A stretch of 64,000 nt of DNA from Mesorhizobium sp. YIM 152430 (lineage in GTDB: Bacteria; Pseudomonadota; Alphaproteobacteria; Rhizobiales; Rhizobiaceae): positions 1 through 64,000 of the forward strand of contig NZ_JARGES010000032.1 of assembly GCF_029210365.1 (NCBI RefSeq). Direction: 5' to 3'. A program made the translations under genes and the position numbers. The notes under the pieces are model-generated. The model worked only from the letters and a program-made list of their open reading frames with translations, was not told where the DNA came from and did no database searches. Shown one piece after another: positions 1 through 8,473 of the stretch; position 1 is the first letter of the stretch, and each line of letters starts with the position of its first letter.

Positions 1-157
1 TGTGTGAAGCGCGTTCAGCCCCCTCGCCTGCTCCGCTTCGCTCCGCCCCGCCGTGGGCGGGGTGGAAAACAGGGACGCCACAGGACTCTATGCCTTGGCC
101 GCCTGACGTCGGCCGTTCAAGCCAGCCCGTATTTCTGGTTCGTGAAGTAGTATAGCC

Positions 158-898
158 TCATATCGGGTTCGCTCGTAGCTCGCTCAGTTCCGCGCTAATG
201 CCGAGGAGTTCGAACTTCGCCGGGTATACCAGCCGGAAGAGATGCAAGGTCCACATGCCGACCCGAACGACGTTCTCCAGTCCCAGGTCGAGCTGAAGGC
301 CACCCTCATGGAGGTAGACCTGCTCGATCTCCTTGCGGTCCTCTCCCTCCTTCATCTTCATGCTGAATGAGAAGCCGCGCTCGTTGGGGTGAGCACCCTG
401 GTCGATGGTCTCCTCATACAACGCCTCGTAGTCGGCGGCGATCGGCTTGGACATGGTCTCGAGATGACGCACGATCTTGCGGGGCCGGAACTCGTTCCGC
501 ACCTTTTCCTTGCCGGTGGCCGTGTCGTGGCGACCCATCCAGAGTTCGTATAGAGGGACGTTATCGCCGATGTAGACGCCATAGGCCGAGATTTCGATAG
601 AAGCGCGCAGAGTGGCATTCGTCTCGTAGACCTGGCCGGCCATGGCGGCGCCGGCGGCCGCTCTCCAGGCCGAGTGAGCCCGCAGCATGAAGGTCATCGG
701 CAGCATCGGCCGCGGGTTGATCGACCGGTCGAGGATGCGGAAGAACATGTCATCGAGCCGGACGATTTTCTTGACCGTCGGGTGGTTGTGGAACGTCGCG
801 AACTGGTTGTGACGGTACGTGTCGAGGTACTGCGTCAGGTGGTCCCCGCCCCATCCCGGCGGCGGCGGCTTCAGCGTCCGTACCACTGTCGGCGGCAT
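158..898 (-). CDS. Hypothetical protein (246 aa)
   Basis: I do not recognise this family with confidence. The protein is soluble, with no signal peptide or membrane segment. A mid-protein stretch (around residues 85-150, containing YETNATLRASIEISAYG and LWMGRHD) resembles the helical arrays of large uncharacterised bacterial families, but I see no catalytic motif. Its ATG overlaps the stop of the upstream gene by one base (TGATG), so the two are probably translationally coupled. It is the last gene of a three-gene minus-strand cluster. The left edge (1-157) shows no further gene, so the cluster probably ends here. Confidence 0.7.
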   Translation of the reverse strand: MPPTVVRTLKPPPPGWGGDHLTQYLDTYRHNQFATFHNHPTVKKIVRLDDMFFRILDRSINPRPMLPMTFMLRAHSAWRAAAGAAMAGQVYETNATLRASIEISAYGVYIGDNVPLYELWMGRHDTATGKEKVRNEFRPRKIVRHLETMSKPIAADYEALYEETIDQGAHPNERGFSFSMKMKEGEDRKEIEQVYLHEGGLQLDLGLENVVRVGMWTLHLFRLVYPAKFELLGISAELSELRANPI

Positions 899-1641
899 CA
901 GGCCTTCCTTCTCGCCCAGTACTCATCGGGGTTCTTGGCGACGAGAATTAGCGACATGGACTCCTCGACCTTCTGCCGCTCGACCTCATCGGGGATCTGA
1001 GAGGTCATGGCTTTGAACATGTTCACGTAGCTTCGGCCGAACTTGAGCGTCAGGGCAATGAGTTTCGTCTTGGCCTCGACATCGTCCGCGATGATCTCGA
1101 TCGCCGTCCTGGGCAGTGTATTTGCCGTCCTCGGTCCTGCCTGCCATTTCGGAAGTTCGGCGCGCAGCGCGGGTATTGCCGTATCGAAGATCTGCGTGCT
1201 GCTCAGGCCGCCGAACGTTGCCTCGGCCGCGTCGATCGCGGTCTTTCGCATGAAGTCGTAGGTTGGCCAGATTCCCGACGCCGGATTGAGCAGCTCGCGC
1301 CTCTCCCAGACGCCGGCGTCGTACTGTCGGAGGATCTCGGTAATCGTCTCCATCTGCTTCGGTACCATCGCGAAAACGGTAGGATCCGGTGCCGAGTATT
1401 TGACCAGGTAACCCATCGACTCGATCAGGGCGGCATTCCAGAGCTCGACCACGGAGGCGGTTCTGGACATCTCGACCAGCGGATAGGCGATCTTACCGGA
1501 GTTGATGCCTGCCCAGTGTTCGGCAGCCAGCTCGCTGTATGCCCCGAGCAGCGCCATCGGCGCCATCACAGGGGCGATCGTCGCCTGGAGCTCTGCGGAG
1601 CTCTTCTCGGCTTGTCGCCTCTTCAGCCAGTCGAAGATCAT
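898..1641 (-). CDS. Hypothetical protein (247 aa)
   Basis: Middle gene of a three-gene minus-strand cluster. The product is predicted to be helix-rich and soluble. It starts MIFDWLKRRQAEK and has no signal sequence or nucleotide-binding motif that I can see. Its start codon lies directly next to the stop of the small upstream gene, and its stop overlaps the start of the downstream gene, so all three are probably one transcript. The function is unknown. Its position beside a toxin-antitoxin module and an insertion sequence makes accessory cargo likely, but that is inference only. Confidence 0.7.
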   Translation of the reverse strand: MIFDWLKRRQAEKSSAELQATIAPVMAPMALLGAYSELAAEHWAGINSGKIAYPLVEMSRTASVVELWNAALIESMGYLVKYSAPDPTVFAMVPKQMETITEILRQYDAGVWERRELLNPASGIWPTYDFMRKTAIDAAEATFGGLSSTQIFDTAIPALRAELPKWQAGPRTANTLPRTAIEIIADDVEAKTKLIALTLKFGRSYVNMFKAMTSQIPDEVERQKVEESMSLILVAKNPDEYWARRKA

Positions 1642-1872
1642 CTAAGAGCCCCCGGATCCAATTTTGCCCGCCGCCAGCGAACTGTAGTATGCGACGATCT
1701 CCATGCCAGTCCCAGACCGGATCCGGCAGTGGTTCTCGTTGACCGTCGAACAGCACGCCCCGGAACAGTTGCTTTGACGTTTGCCCGTGACGTCGTACTC
1801 CTGTACCGCCTTGATAATCGAGTTGCAGGCATTCGTGAACTTTCGATCGTCCATGTTCGGCTGTTCGAACAT
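1642..1872 (-). CDS. Small Cys-containing hypothetical protein (76 aa)
   Basis: First gene of the three-gene cluster. It carries a compact cysteine patch (CSGACCS, with another Cys a few residues later) that could bind a metal or form disulfides, and an early single Cys. There is no signal peptide. The gene is retained because its stop codon abuts the start codon of the next gene without a gap. The ATG at 1872 is the only good start. About 150 bp without genes separates it from the Fic module. Family unknown; the coding call rests mostly on operon packing. Confidence 0.5.
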   Translation of the reverse strand: MFEQPNMDDRKFTNACNSIIKAVQEYDVTGKRQSNCSGACCSTVNENHCRIRSGTGMEIVAYYSSLAAGKIGSGGS

Positions 1873-2026
1873 TCATAGGCAGTGTCAGGTTCTGGCGCTG
1901 CCTGCTCGTTCAGATCGAGAAGACTTGCTGCAGATTTCCACACAAAGGCGAAGCTAAGGAGGGTGGAAGACCGCGCAGGGCCGGTCGGACGGCACAGCTG
2001 ACTCCTACGTTCCAGACGGCAAGGAA

Positions 2027-3412
2027 TTATCGGACGGGGCCGCCCCTATCGAGAGGCCGCAATTGTGCCCCGGTGCGCTCCTGGGCCTGGGCCCGGTCGA
2101 GCGCCCTCAGGACGGCTCTCGCTTCCACGAGCTGCTTCTCGTCGACGCCGTGCCTAGTAGCGAGTGGACCGAGATTCTTGCCTGAACGCAATGCTGCGAG
2201 ATCATCACCGAAACGGCGCTCGATTGCGCTCGTGGTCTGCCGCAATTCGACCTTGAGGTCGGGCGACAGCACATCACCCCGATCAAGCGCGCTCATGAGC
2301 TGGTCACTCGGCCGCGAGACCTCCGTGCTCGCGCGCCGCACCTGGTCGTGACGTTGCTGCTGCATCGTCTGCCGGATTCCATGCACGATTTTCAGGTAGC
2401 TCTCGGCGATCCCGCGAAGGCTGGGCTGTGCAGCGATCGCTTGCCGGTGCGCCTCCCGCTCCTGACGACTGGCAGTTATGGCGCCCTTGCCGGCAAGCGG
2501 CCCGAATCTTCCCAGAGCATCCTGCAACTCCGAAATCACCTGCCGATTGCCGATTTCACCGTCAAAAGCGGCATTCCGGATGGCTTCAACCACGGGCCGG
2601 TGATCGGCAAATACCGTCTTTGCCGTGGTGACAAGGCGGTTCATCGCCTCGGTGGCGCTTTCCGAAGCGGCAATCCGTTCTCGCAGCTCGGCCTTGGGAA
2701 CTTCCGAGGCGAGGGTACGGCCAGGAAGTAATACAGCCCGCCCTGCCTGCCCAATGTCGGTGCGGCTTTGGGGCCCCAGGCGCGCCTGGCTCCGCTCGCG
2801 CGCATGTTCGCGTTGGCGCGCGTCGGTCAGGATGCGTGTCAGATAATGGGTTTCACCATGGGTCCCGACCACCAGCGCATGACGGACGTATTCAGCATTC
2901 GCGCGGATCAGCTCGCGGTCCAGTGCGAAGCCCTTGGCCGCCGCAAACTGGTGCATGAAGGTCATGGTCGTGCGCGTATTGCCTTCCCGGAACGGATGGA
3001 TTTTCCAGAGGTCGACAATCATGCCTGCAAATGAGGCCATGTCCTGCGCCCGCGACAGATCGCTGAGACCCGACCAGTCGCAGGCATTGAGTTGCTTAAG
3101 GTGGTGTTCGGCCTGGAGGCGCGCCAGATGGAACGGCGCGTATTCGACGCTGCCTCCGCCCAGTTTTTCCTCGGCCTTGACCATATCGATGCGGCGGATT
3201 TCGCCGGCGAACGGATACACCGGCGCAAAGATGCGCCGGTGTAATTCCAGCAGGTGGGCGAGGCCAAAATCGCCCTTGACCGGATTGTCGTAAAGACCCT
3301 TCAACGTCTTCAGAGTCTCCCGACGCTCCTTGCTGTCGAGTTTGGCCTGATCCCTGATGTTGAAATGATTGATGAGGACTGTGGTGCCCGGATAAAGATA
3401 GGGGTCACTCAT
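2027..3412 (-). CDS. Fic-domain toxin with C-terminal BID-like secretion domain
   Basis: Predicted Fic-family AMP-transferase toxin of 461 aa. The Fic core spans about residues 15-200, with the signature HPFREGNTR at 139-147. This departs from the canonical HxFx(D/E)GNGRxxR: Gly is replaced by Thr, and the last Arg by Met. Residues about 237-355 look like a BID domain (helical, with FGPLAGKGAI and a following basic RQEREAHRQ segment), which type IV coupling proteins recognise in Bartonella Bep effectors and in the plasmid toxin VbhT. A charged tail follows. The ATG at 3412 overlaps the stop of the upstream small gene (TGATG), the usual antitoxin-toxin coupling; an upstream in-frame extension is unlikely. 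With a trb type IV system on the same replicon, an interbacterial toxin moved by conjugation is plausible. The BID call is by eye. Confidence 0.85.
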   Translation of the reverse strand: MSDPYLYPGTTVLINHFNIRDQAKLDSKERRETLKTLKGLYDNPVKGDFGLAHLLELHRRIFAPVYPFAGEIRRIDMVKAEEKLGGGSVEYAPFHLARLQAEHHLKQLNACDWSGLSDLSRAQDMASFAGMIVDLWKIHPFREGNTRTTMTFMHQFAAAKGFALDRELIRANAEYVRHALVVGTHGETHYLTRILTDARQREHARERSQARLGPQSRTDIGQAGRAVLLPGRTLASEVPKAELRERIAASESATEAMNRLVTTAKTVFADHRPVVEAIRNAAFDGEIGNRQVISELQDALGRFGPLAGKGAITASRQEREAHRQAIAAQPSLRGIAESYLKIVHGIRQTMQQQRHDQVRRASTEVSRPSDQLMSALDRGDVLSPDLKVELRQTTSAIERRFGDDLAALRSGKNLGPLATRHGVDEKQLVEARAVLRALDRAQAQERTGAQLRPLDRGGPVR

Positions 3413-3702
3413 CAAGCGGCACGGGCACGCCTTGCTTCGACATAGGCATCGCCCAGCTGATCGCAATCCTTCTCGCTCAACAGCCCGGCCTCTTCGCACA
3501 GGACGAGGAACTGTTCGAACAGGTTTGGCTCGTCCCGCGACACAGCCATTGCCGAAAGCGCGGCCTTGTGACCATCAGTCAGCATTGCTGCGACGATCGG
3601 CTCGAGCGGCTTCTGATCGAAGGTTCTGATGACCTGTTTGGCAAGCCGCAACGCATGTGCGCGATCTGCGACAGCGGGGCTTTCCATTAGCGTTGCGGTC
3701 AT
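3412..3702 (-). CDS. Putative antitoxin/partner of the Fic-BID toxin
   Basis: A 96-aa helical protein encoded directly upstream of the Fic toxin and overlapping it by one base. The position is that of VbhA/FicA-type antitoxins, which obstruct the Fic ATP site with an (S/T)xxxE(G/N) helix. I cannot find that motif exactly; the nearest text, SRDEPN, does not fit. So this is either a divergent inhibitor or a different kind of partner, for example a secretion chaperone. There is no signal peptide. Assignment as antitoxin is inferred from gene order and coupling, not from sequence identity. Confidence 0.6.
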   Translation of the reverse strand: MTATLMESPAVADRAHALRLAKQVIRTFDQKPLEPIVAAMLTDGHKAALSAMAVSRDEPNLFEQFLVLCEEAGLLSEKDCDQLGDAYVEARRARAA

Positions 3703-3818
3703 GTTTCAGGCTCCTGTAACTTGCTCTTTTGTATAGCCGAAATTCGGCTCGAAAACCAGTCTGCGCGGTCCTTCTACCGCCAAGGACGGCCATTCCTTTT
3801 GTACGCGGCGTCAAGCAG

Positions 3819-3845
3819 CAGGCCCCGCCGTTTCGGCGGGGCCTG
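3819..3845. terminator. Strong GC hairpin, probable terminator
   Basis: A perfect 12-bp inverted repeat (CAGGCCCCGCCG / CGGCGGGGCCTG) with a 3-nt loop lies just past the stop of the DUF736 remnant on the minus strand. No clear U-tract follows on either strand, so it may be a weak or Rho-assisted terminator separating the remnant from the Fic module. Confidence 0.5.
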
Positions 3846-3858
3846 CGGGCCGGCGTGA

Positions 3859-4050
3859 TCAGTCCCGGTTAGGCCGAGACCAGATCAGCTGGAGACCGTC
3901 TTCGCCTTCCACTTCGACCAGGGTGGCGTAAATCGGGGCGGGGAAGCTCGGATCGTCCAGCTTGACCGAGAGGTAGTCGCGTCCTTCGTTGGAGGTCTTT
4001 TGCCATGCGGCACCCAGCTCGACCGCGCCGGAAAAGAGGTTCTTCCTCAT
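3859..4050 (-). pseudogene. DUF736 protein, C-terminal fragment cut by ISL3 element
   Basis: The 63 encoded residues match the C-terminal half of DUF736 proteins ([35 protein letters not shown]), a small family common on alphaproteobacterial plasmids and integrative elements. The N-terminal half, including the usual MATIG start, is missing. Homology begins exactly where the insertion sequence ends. The present ATG and first residues (MRKNL) are encoded by the element's terminal repeat, and this ATG overlaps the transposase stop codon (ATGA). I found no N-terminal half on the far side of the element, so insertion was accompanied by deletion or rearrangement. Confidence 0.8.
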
Positions 4051-5735
4051 TTTGTGTGGAGCGGAGGGAGCATTCGTGCCCTCAGCAGTTCGGGGCCTGC
4101 CCTGCCGTACATTGCGCGCTTAAGGGTCTTGAGGCGGTTGATTTGGCCCTCGGCCTGTCCGTTGGTCCAGGGCAGCTCAATCGCGTTGTTGACGGCATCG
4201 ATGTCTCTGCGCAGGACACGGGCGAACCGCATGATCGGAATGAGCTCGGTGTCGATGGCATCGTCGATCCACGCATCCAGTGGTGCCGATCTTTTGCCAC
4301 GAAGGATACCGTTGAAGCGCATCGCCAAGCGTCGCATCTCGGCAAAAGCGTCGGATCCCTTCTTCAGCGCATCAACCTTCCTTGCCTGTCGGTGTGTCAG
4401 CAGGCTTCGTGGCTTGATGCACAGCGCCGCTGCAATCACCGGCGAGATCGCATGACCAGTTTCTGGATCTCGAACCGGCTCCAACTTCAACACGAGTGGG
4501 GGTAAATCACTGGCCTGCTCTCGTTCGGCCCGCCGCCAGGCGCCCAACAAGCGCTCCAGATTGGCGAAGCTGCCGGTGTAGCCACGCTGCTTGACGTCAT
4601 GAAACAGGTGCCGGCCGAGGCGGTTCCCATCCTTCCAGCATTGGGCAAGAAAGGTTTCAAAATACCATGGCGATGTGGGTTTCAACGCTGCTCGCCGCCT
4701 GTCTAGTGGAGCCTCGAACTTGAGCCAATTCGCTACGCTGCGACGTTCATAGCCGGTCCGACGGGCGATCTCGCTGTAGGACAAACCCTCTTCTCGCAAG
4801 GCGCGGAGCGTTTCGAGTATCTCATGGCGAGATTGCCTATGCGCGAGTCGGGCACGCCGGCGATGTGTCGCAGCGTCAACAATCGCGTCCTCCGACAGGA
4901 TGGCCCTGCCGGTAGCGCGCCCGGAAAGGCTCATCTCTTCCTCGATGGCCGAACGAAGGTTCTGGATCAGATGAAACCGATCGGCGACCTGCTGGGCTTG
5001 CGGTGCGCCTTCACGGACGGCCTGCGCGTACAGGCCGCAGCGGTCCCGGCTGACGACCTCGACGGAAGGATGGTTCCGAAGCCACGTAGCCGCACTCTCG
5101 ACGCTCCGATCGTCCAGTATGTCGACAACCGAGCGGCGCTCGAGATCGACCATGATGGTTCCATAGTTCGTCGCCCGCCGCCAACTCCAGTCATCGATGC
5201 CGACCACCCGTATCTCGGTGCTGCTGCGGTTAGCGACCGTGGCATCCCGCTTCAGCTGCCGCAGGATGGTGTCGTCGCTGACCGGCATGCCGAGCCGCTG
5301 CATCAAGCGCTCGCCAGGACGGCCGCCTGTGCTGTGGCCCAGCAAGCCGACAATCTCAACAACCCTTGCCGTCCGGCGCGCATAAGGAGCCGCAACCGTC
5401 GGCAGACGATCGGTGAACGTTCGTCGCTCACATTTACGATGTAAACATCGCCAGCGGCTCAGCAGGAGCCTCACTGTCACGGGCTTGCCCTGGACCGGCA
5501 GATCCTGAAGGCTGCGGAAGTACGAGCCATGCCGACTTCGGCTTCGTCGACCACAATCCGGGCAAATGCCGATCGCGGATCCGGCAGCGGAGACAACCCA
5601 ACCGTCGTCAACAGTGAGCGCGACACCCAGTATCTTGACCCCTGGGCCGGGCGACCATTTCGATTTCGTTCGCATGCCCGCCCATAGCGACAACGTCGCT
5701 AACACAGGATGAACCACACAAAGTGAGGAAGAACC
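4038..5735 (-). mobile_element. ISL3-family insertion sequence
   Basis: Bounded by terminal inverted repeats: about 22 bp beginning GGTTCTTCCTCA at the left end and its complement at the right end, with one mismatch in the inner part (T versus C). The GG(T/C)TCTTC start is typical for ISL3. One transposase gene fills the interior. ISL3 elements usually make 8-bp target duplications, but the flanking octamers differ here (GGAAAAGA versus TGTTTCGC). The element has therefore probably taken part in a later deletion or recombination. Confidence 0.85.
4047..5675 (-). CDS. ISL3-family transposase
   Basis: DDE transposase of 542 aa. In order: an N-terminal zinc-finger-like Cys region (CPDC ... CLHRKC), a helix-turn-helix segment, and the DDE_Tnp_ISL3 core with [11 protein letters not shown] (first Asp), [10 protein letters not shown] (second Asp) and the C-terminal [16 protein letters not shown] containing the catalytic Glu. 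The length is typical for ISL3. The ATG at 5675 is preferred; a GTG at 5717 would add 14 residues unlike family members. The gene ends inside the left terminal repeat. It looks intact. Confidence 0.9.
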   Translation of the reverse strand: MRTKSKWSPGPGVKILGVALTVDDGWVVSAAGSAIGICPDCGRRSRSRHGSYFRSLQDLPVQGKPVTVRLLLSRWRCLHRKCERRTFTDRLPTVAAPYARRTARVVEIVGLLGHSTGGRPGERLMQRLGMPVSDDTILRQLKRDATVANRSSTEIRVVGIDDWSWRRATNYGTIMVDLERRSVVDILDDRSVESAATWLRNHPSVEVVSRDRCGLYAQAVREGAPQAQQVADRFHLIQNLRSAIEEEMSLSGRATGRAILSEDAIVDAATHRRRARLAHRQSRHEILETLRALREEGLSYSEIARRTGYERRSVANWLKFEAPLDRRRAALKPTSPWYFETFLAQCWKDGNRLGRHLFHDVKQRGYTGSFANLERLLGAWRRAEREQASDLPPLVLKLEPVRDPETGHAISPVIAAALCIKPRSLLTHRQARKVDALKKGSDAFAEMRRLAMRFNGILRGKRSAPLDAWIDDAIDTELIPIMRFARVLRRDIDAVNNAIELPWTNGQAEGQINRLKTLKRAMYGRAGPELLRARMLPPLHTK

Positions 5736-6084
5736 TGTTTCGCTGCCAGAAGCGGCGCCAGTTTCCCTTGCCGGCCGTTGCGCGCAAGCGGCACCAGGAC
5801 TTTTCGGTTTTCTCCAATCCTCTCAACCGCACTGCGCGTCAGAGATGGCCGCCCGTATGGGGAAGACCGCTTGCGGGCTTCAGCTCTGCCAACAGCCCGG
5901 CCCGAAGGGCGACGCCAAACATCAATCCAGCGTGGCCGACAAAGCTTGGTTACGATAACTGAGAATTATCAGGGCCTCAAAAGCGCGTAGCAATCGCCAG
6001 CGCTCTGTCGGGTCAGACCTGTTAATAGCCCGTGTGTTCTGGCTACTGACCAAAGATTGTATTTAATCTTTGGTCAGTAGCTGC
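5736..6084. other. Gene-poor stretch between IS right end and next gene
   Basis: No convincing gene. The sequence directly right of the IS does not encode the missing DUF736 N-terminus. Its only notable structure is the perfect palindrome at 6043-6080, annotated separately. Confidence 0.5.
6043..6080. terminator. Perfect 16-bp inverted repeat hairpin
   Basis: CTACTGACCAAAGATT and its exact complement are separated by a 6-nt loop (GTATTT). The hairpin lies 5 bp past the stop codon of the minus-strand gene at 6085-6528, so it probably ends that transcript. It lacks a U-run on either strand. A recombination or protein-binding site is an alternative. Confidence 0.5.
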
Positions 6085-6528
6085 CTATCGTGCCGTCAAC
6101 AAACGGCAGGCCAGTTCCCGGTCGCCCCAACGTGTCGAAAAGGTATCGGAGACTTCGAACCAGCTTCCGTCGTTGCCGGCACCGTGGTTAGCGCCCATGC
6201 ATGAACATTGGCACTCATGACCGAGCGCTTCCTGGCATGCTCTCGCGCAGATCTCCTGCTCGCGGTAGGGTTGAATGATGTTGATCTTGCCATATCTGAC
6301 CAGCGCTCGATCGACGAGGTCATTGAACCAGGATTTCGGCAACTCCCAGTAAGCTTCTGTGCCGCCGATCCATTCGGGAGCAGTTCGCCGCCCGTTCTGA
6401 AGCCAGTGCCGATTGTCGTCGGCGAATGGTAGTCGCACGCGAATGCGCTCGCCTCGCCCCGTACGGCGCAGCACAACAGGTATTTGCTTCTGCTTCCAGA
6501 CGTAGGAGAGGGTGAGCTGATCCATCAT
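6085..6528 (-). CDS. Hypothetical protein with CxxAC...CxCSCxGxNHG motif
   Basis: A 147-aa protein. The N-terminal half is basic and beta-rich (VVLRRTGRGERIRVRLPF). A Trp-rich centre (EAYWELPKSWFNDLV) is followed by a Cys cluster: ICARACQEALGHECQCSCMGANHG. Such closely spaced cysteines plus a His suggest a structural zinc or Fe-S site. I have an impression of similar Cys motifs in small proteins of actinobacterial mobile elements but cannot name a family. It is monocistronic, with a hairpin just after the stop. Function unknown. Confidence 0.65.
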   Translation of the reverse strand: MMDQLTLSYVWKQKQIPVVLRRTGRGERIRVRLPFADDNRHWLQNGRRTAPEWIGGTEAYWELPKSWFNDLVDRALVRYGKINIIQPYREQEICARACQEALGHECQCSCMGANHGAGNDGSWFEVSDTFSTRWGDRELACRLLTAR

Positions 6529-6691
6529 CTGCCTCAGCTTGTCTCAGAACGCAGGACACGGGACTAATTCTAGTGCTCCGGATTGCCAACGCCCGATGGT
6601 TCCGTCTGTCCTGCTCCCAATGGACGTATCACCAGAATATCAACGCAGCTCTCACCTTTGTATTCTGGCGCTTTACGTCCTTGTTCTCGCA

Positions 6692-7738
6692 TCAGGTTGC
6701 GACCTTGTTCAATTGATGTTCGATGGCTGCTGCGGATGCAAGCACGTCCTCAAATTCAGGCGCCGTTCCGAAGATCATTGCGGTCGTGTTGGCGTAGTCT
6801 TCCTTGAGCGCCGCCACCATGCCGTCGACAGGCTCAATGGCGAATGTACCCGGCATGGCCGAGGCGAGGTCCATGTCAGGTCGGTTGAAGAACATCCGCG
6901 CATGTCGGACGCAATCTGCACCGAGATCAAAATCTCCGAGGGTAGCCAGGCCCACATCTGAGTTTAGGAGGCAATGAAGATCGTAATAGTGCCGCGACAC
7001 GCGTTGACCTTCTTGGCGAAGGACGCCACGCCGCTCATACCAGCGGCGCAAGCCATGCGCGATGACAACCTTGTCCCAGAAGGTCCGTGTTGCCTCGACA
7101 GTGGTTACGTCAGCTACTGCCAAATCCAATGATGACGCCTCGTCGGCGATGTAGGGGCGGATCGTGACGGGCCGATTAGGATCAAGCGCTGACTTTGCGC
7201 CGGATTCGATTCGAACGGCTGGGCGCACATATGCGCCGTCGCGCGGCTCAACCTCTGGATACCAGACGAGAAGTGTCTGTCCGTCGGGATCGGCCTCGTC
7301 GATCTCGATGCGCCCTACACCACCGGTTAGGTCGGCCAGTTGCTCGGCAAGAAGTTCTCGAAGCGGGCCGGTGATATACGCGCGGCACGCGTCCCGGATC
7401 GCATCCAGTCTGGCACGGCGTTTCTTGTTCGAGAGGGCTTCGAGTTCTTCGACCGACGCCGGTTCGTGGAGATCATCGCGGAAAACGGTGATGTCGATAT
7501 CCTCGGAGAACCGTTGAATGAGACCGTAAGCTTTCGACAGCGATGTGCCGCCTTTGAAGAGGAGGCGCGGCACTCCGGTAGGTCGCTCATGATAGAGCGC
7601 GTTCAGGGTCCAGCACACCCAGAAGTCCTTCTCGATATTACCCACTGGCGCTCCGAGACGGTTAGCGGTTGCCAGGAATAGATCGAGCCGGTCCCGCGCG
7701 GGGGTCTCGACGACCTGCTTGTAGGCGGTCGTGCTCAT
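6692..7738 (-). CDS. abiEii: AbiEii/AbiGii-family nucleotidyltransferase toxin
   Basis: Toxin of an AbiE type toxin-antitoxin/abortive infection module, 348 aa. The nucleotidyltransferase signature is clear near residues 60-85: LFKGGTSLSKAY followed by RFSEDIDI, giving the GG-S and D-x-D metal-binding residues. Proteins of this family transfer nucleotides to tRNA or other targets and stop growth until phage infection or plasmid loss is resolved. The gene starts 4 bp inside the end of the antitoxin gene (ATGA overlap), so expression is coupled. On a repABC plasmid the pair can act both in phage defence and in plasmid maintenance. The length and motifs look intact. Confidence 0.9.
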   Translation of the reverse strand: MSTTAYKQVVETPARDRLDLFLATANRLGAPVGNIEKDFWVCWTLNALYHERPTGVPRLLFKGGTSLSKAYGLIQRFSEDIDITVFRDDLHEPASVEELEALSNKKRRARLDAIRDACRAYITGPLRELLAEQLADLTGGVGRIEIDEADPDGQTLLVWYPEVEPRDGAYVRPAVRIESGAKSALDPNRPVTIRPYIADEASSLDLAVADVTTVEATRTFWDKVVIAHGLRRWYERRGVLRQEGQRVSRHYYDLHCLLNSDVGLATLGDFDLGADCVRHARMFFNRPDMDLASAMPGTFAIEPVDGMVAALKEDYANTTAMIFGTAPEFEDVLASAAAIEHQLNKVAT

Positions 7739-8403
7739 TGCTCGGCCTCGTTGGTATCGACGGGAGTGACAAGGTCGCGCAGGAATTCCTGCATCCAGAT
7801 CGGCAGGGCTGAAAGGCCGGCGCGAAGGTCGTCACGGATCGCTTTTCCGTGTTTCGGATCAGCGAACAAACGGCGCAGCACATCCCCTACCCGGTCTCGC
7901 TCGTCGTCATGGGACAGCATGTCCTGCATCCAGTACAGGGCCTGGACGACGCGCATGGCCGGTCGGTCGGCCCAGTAGAGCCGGCTCGGGGCGGCGAACT
8001 TGAAATGAATTTCCTGCTTGCCGAGTTTGATCGGCTTCAGCCGTGCATCAACCAGCACTTCGATGCGCGCCGGGACGGCCGTGGTAAGACCGAGATCGTT
8101 TGCGGCGGTCATGCCGTCGACAACGGCCCGCGCCTGGTCGCGACGGGTGACAGCACGGATCACGGCCCGATAGTCCGGAACGGTGGGCCGTCCCGTCAGG
8201 GAGTTTTTGCGCGGACGATCATAGAGACCGCGATCAATACGGCGAAGCTCGCCGGCGGCGGCGAGCCGCTGCAGGGTTTTGTCTATGGCGGCACGCCCGC
8301 CGAGATCGGCGAAATCGGCAGGCGTCCAGACCTCGTCGGGCTGAGACGCAACCCGAGCAAGCAGTTTGGAACGCAGATCTGTCTCTTGATTTGGATCCGT
8401 CAT
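7735..8403 (-). CDS. abiEi: DUF6088/AbiEi-type antitoxin and autorepressor
   Basis: Antitoxin partner of the nucleotidyltransferase toxin, 222 aa. The N-terminal winged-helix region (about residues 10-65: WTPADFADLGGRAAIDKTLQRLAAAGELRRIDRGLY) is the DNA-binding part of AbiEi/DUF6088 proteins. The C-terminal domain would counteract the toxin. Two large palindromes directly precede the start codon, as expected for autoregulation. The nearer palindrome touches the ATG, leaving no room for a Shine-Dalgarno sequence, so translation may be leaderless. I see no better downstream start that keeps the whole winged helix. Confidence 0.85.
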   Translation of the reverse strand: MTDPNQETDLRSKLLARVASQPDEVWTPADFADLGGRAAIDKTLQRLAAAGELRRIDRGLYDRPRKNSLTGRPTVPDYRAVIRAVTRRDQARAVVDGMTAANDLGLTTAVPARIEVLVDARLKPIKLGKQEIHFKFAAPSRLYWADRPAMRVVQALYWMQDMLSHDDERDRVGDVLRRLFADPKHGKAIRDDLRAGLSALPIWMQEFLRDLVTPVDTNEAEQ

Positions 8404-8473
8404 GTCCGAAAAATGTCACATTTTTCGGACGCCAACAAGAGAGTCCGAAAAATGTGACATTTTTCGGACTCTC
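8404..8473 (-). promoter_or_regulatory. Twin palindromic operators of the AbiE module
   Basis: Two nearly identical 27-bp palindromes with half-site GTCCGAAAAATGT occupy 8404-8430 and 8443-8469. The second extends to a 35-bp palindrome (8439-8473) through flanking GAGAG/CTCTC. The centres differ by one base (GTCAC versus GTGAC). Centre-to-centre spacing is 39 bp, close to four helical turns, so two dimers would lie on the same DNA face. They sit immediately upstream of the antitoxin ATG. Paired inverted repeats bound cooperatively by the antitoxin are known for AbiE systems. Confidence 0.8.

Noticed and set aside
3412-3702. Assignment as a VbhA-type class I Fic antitoxin by motif
   Set aside because: The (S/T)xxxE(G/N) inhibition motif could not be found; only position supports an antitoxin role.
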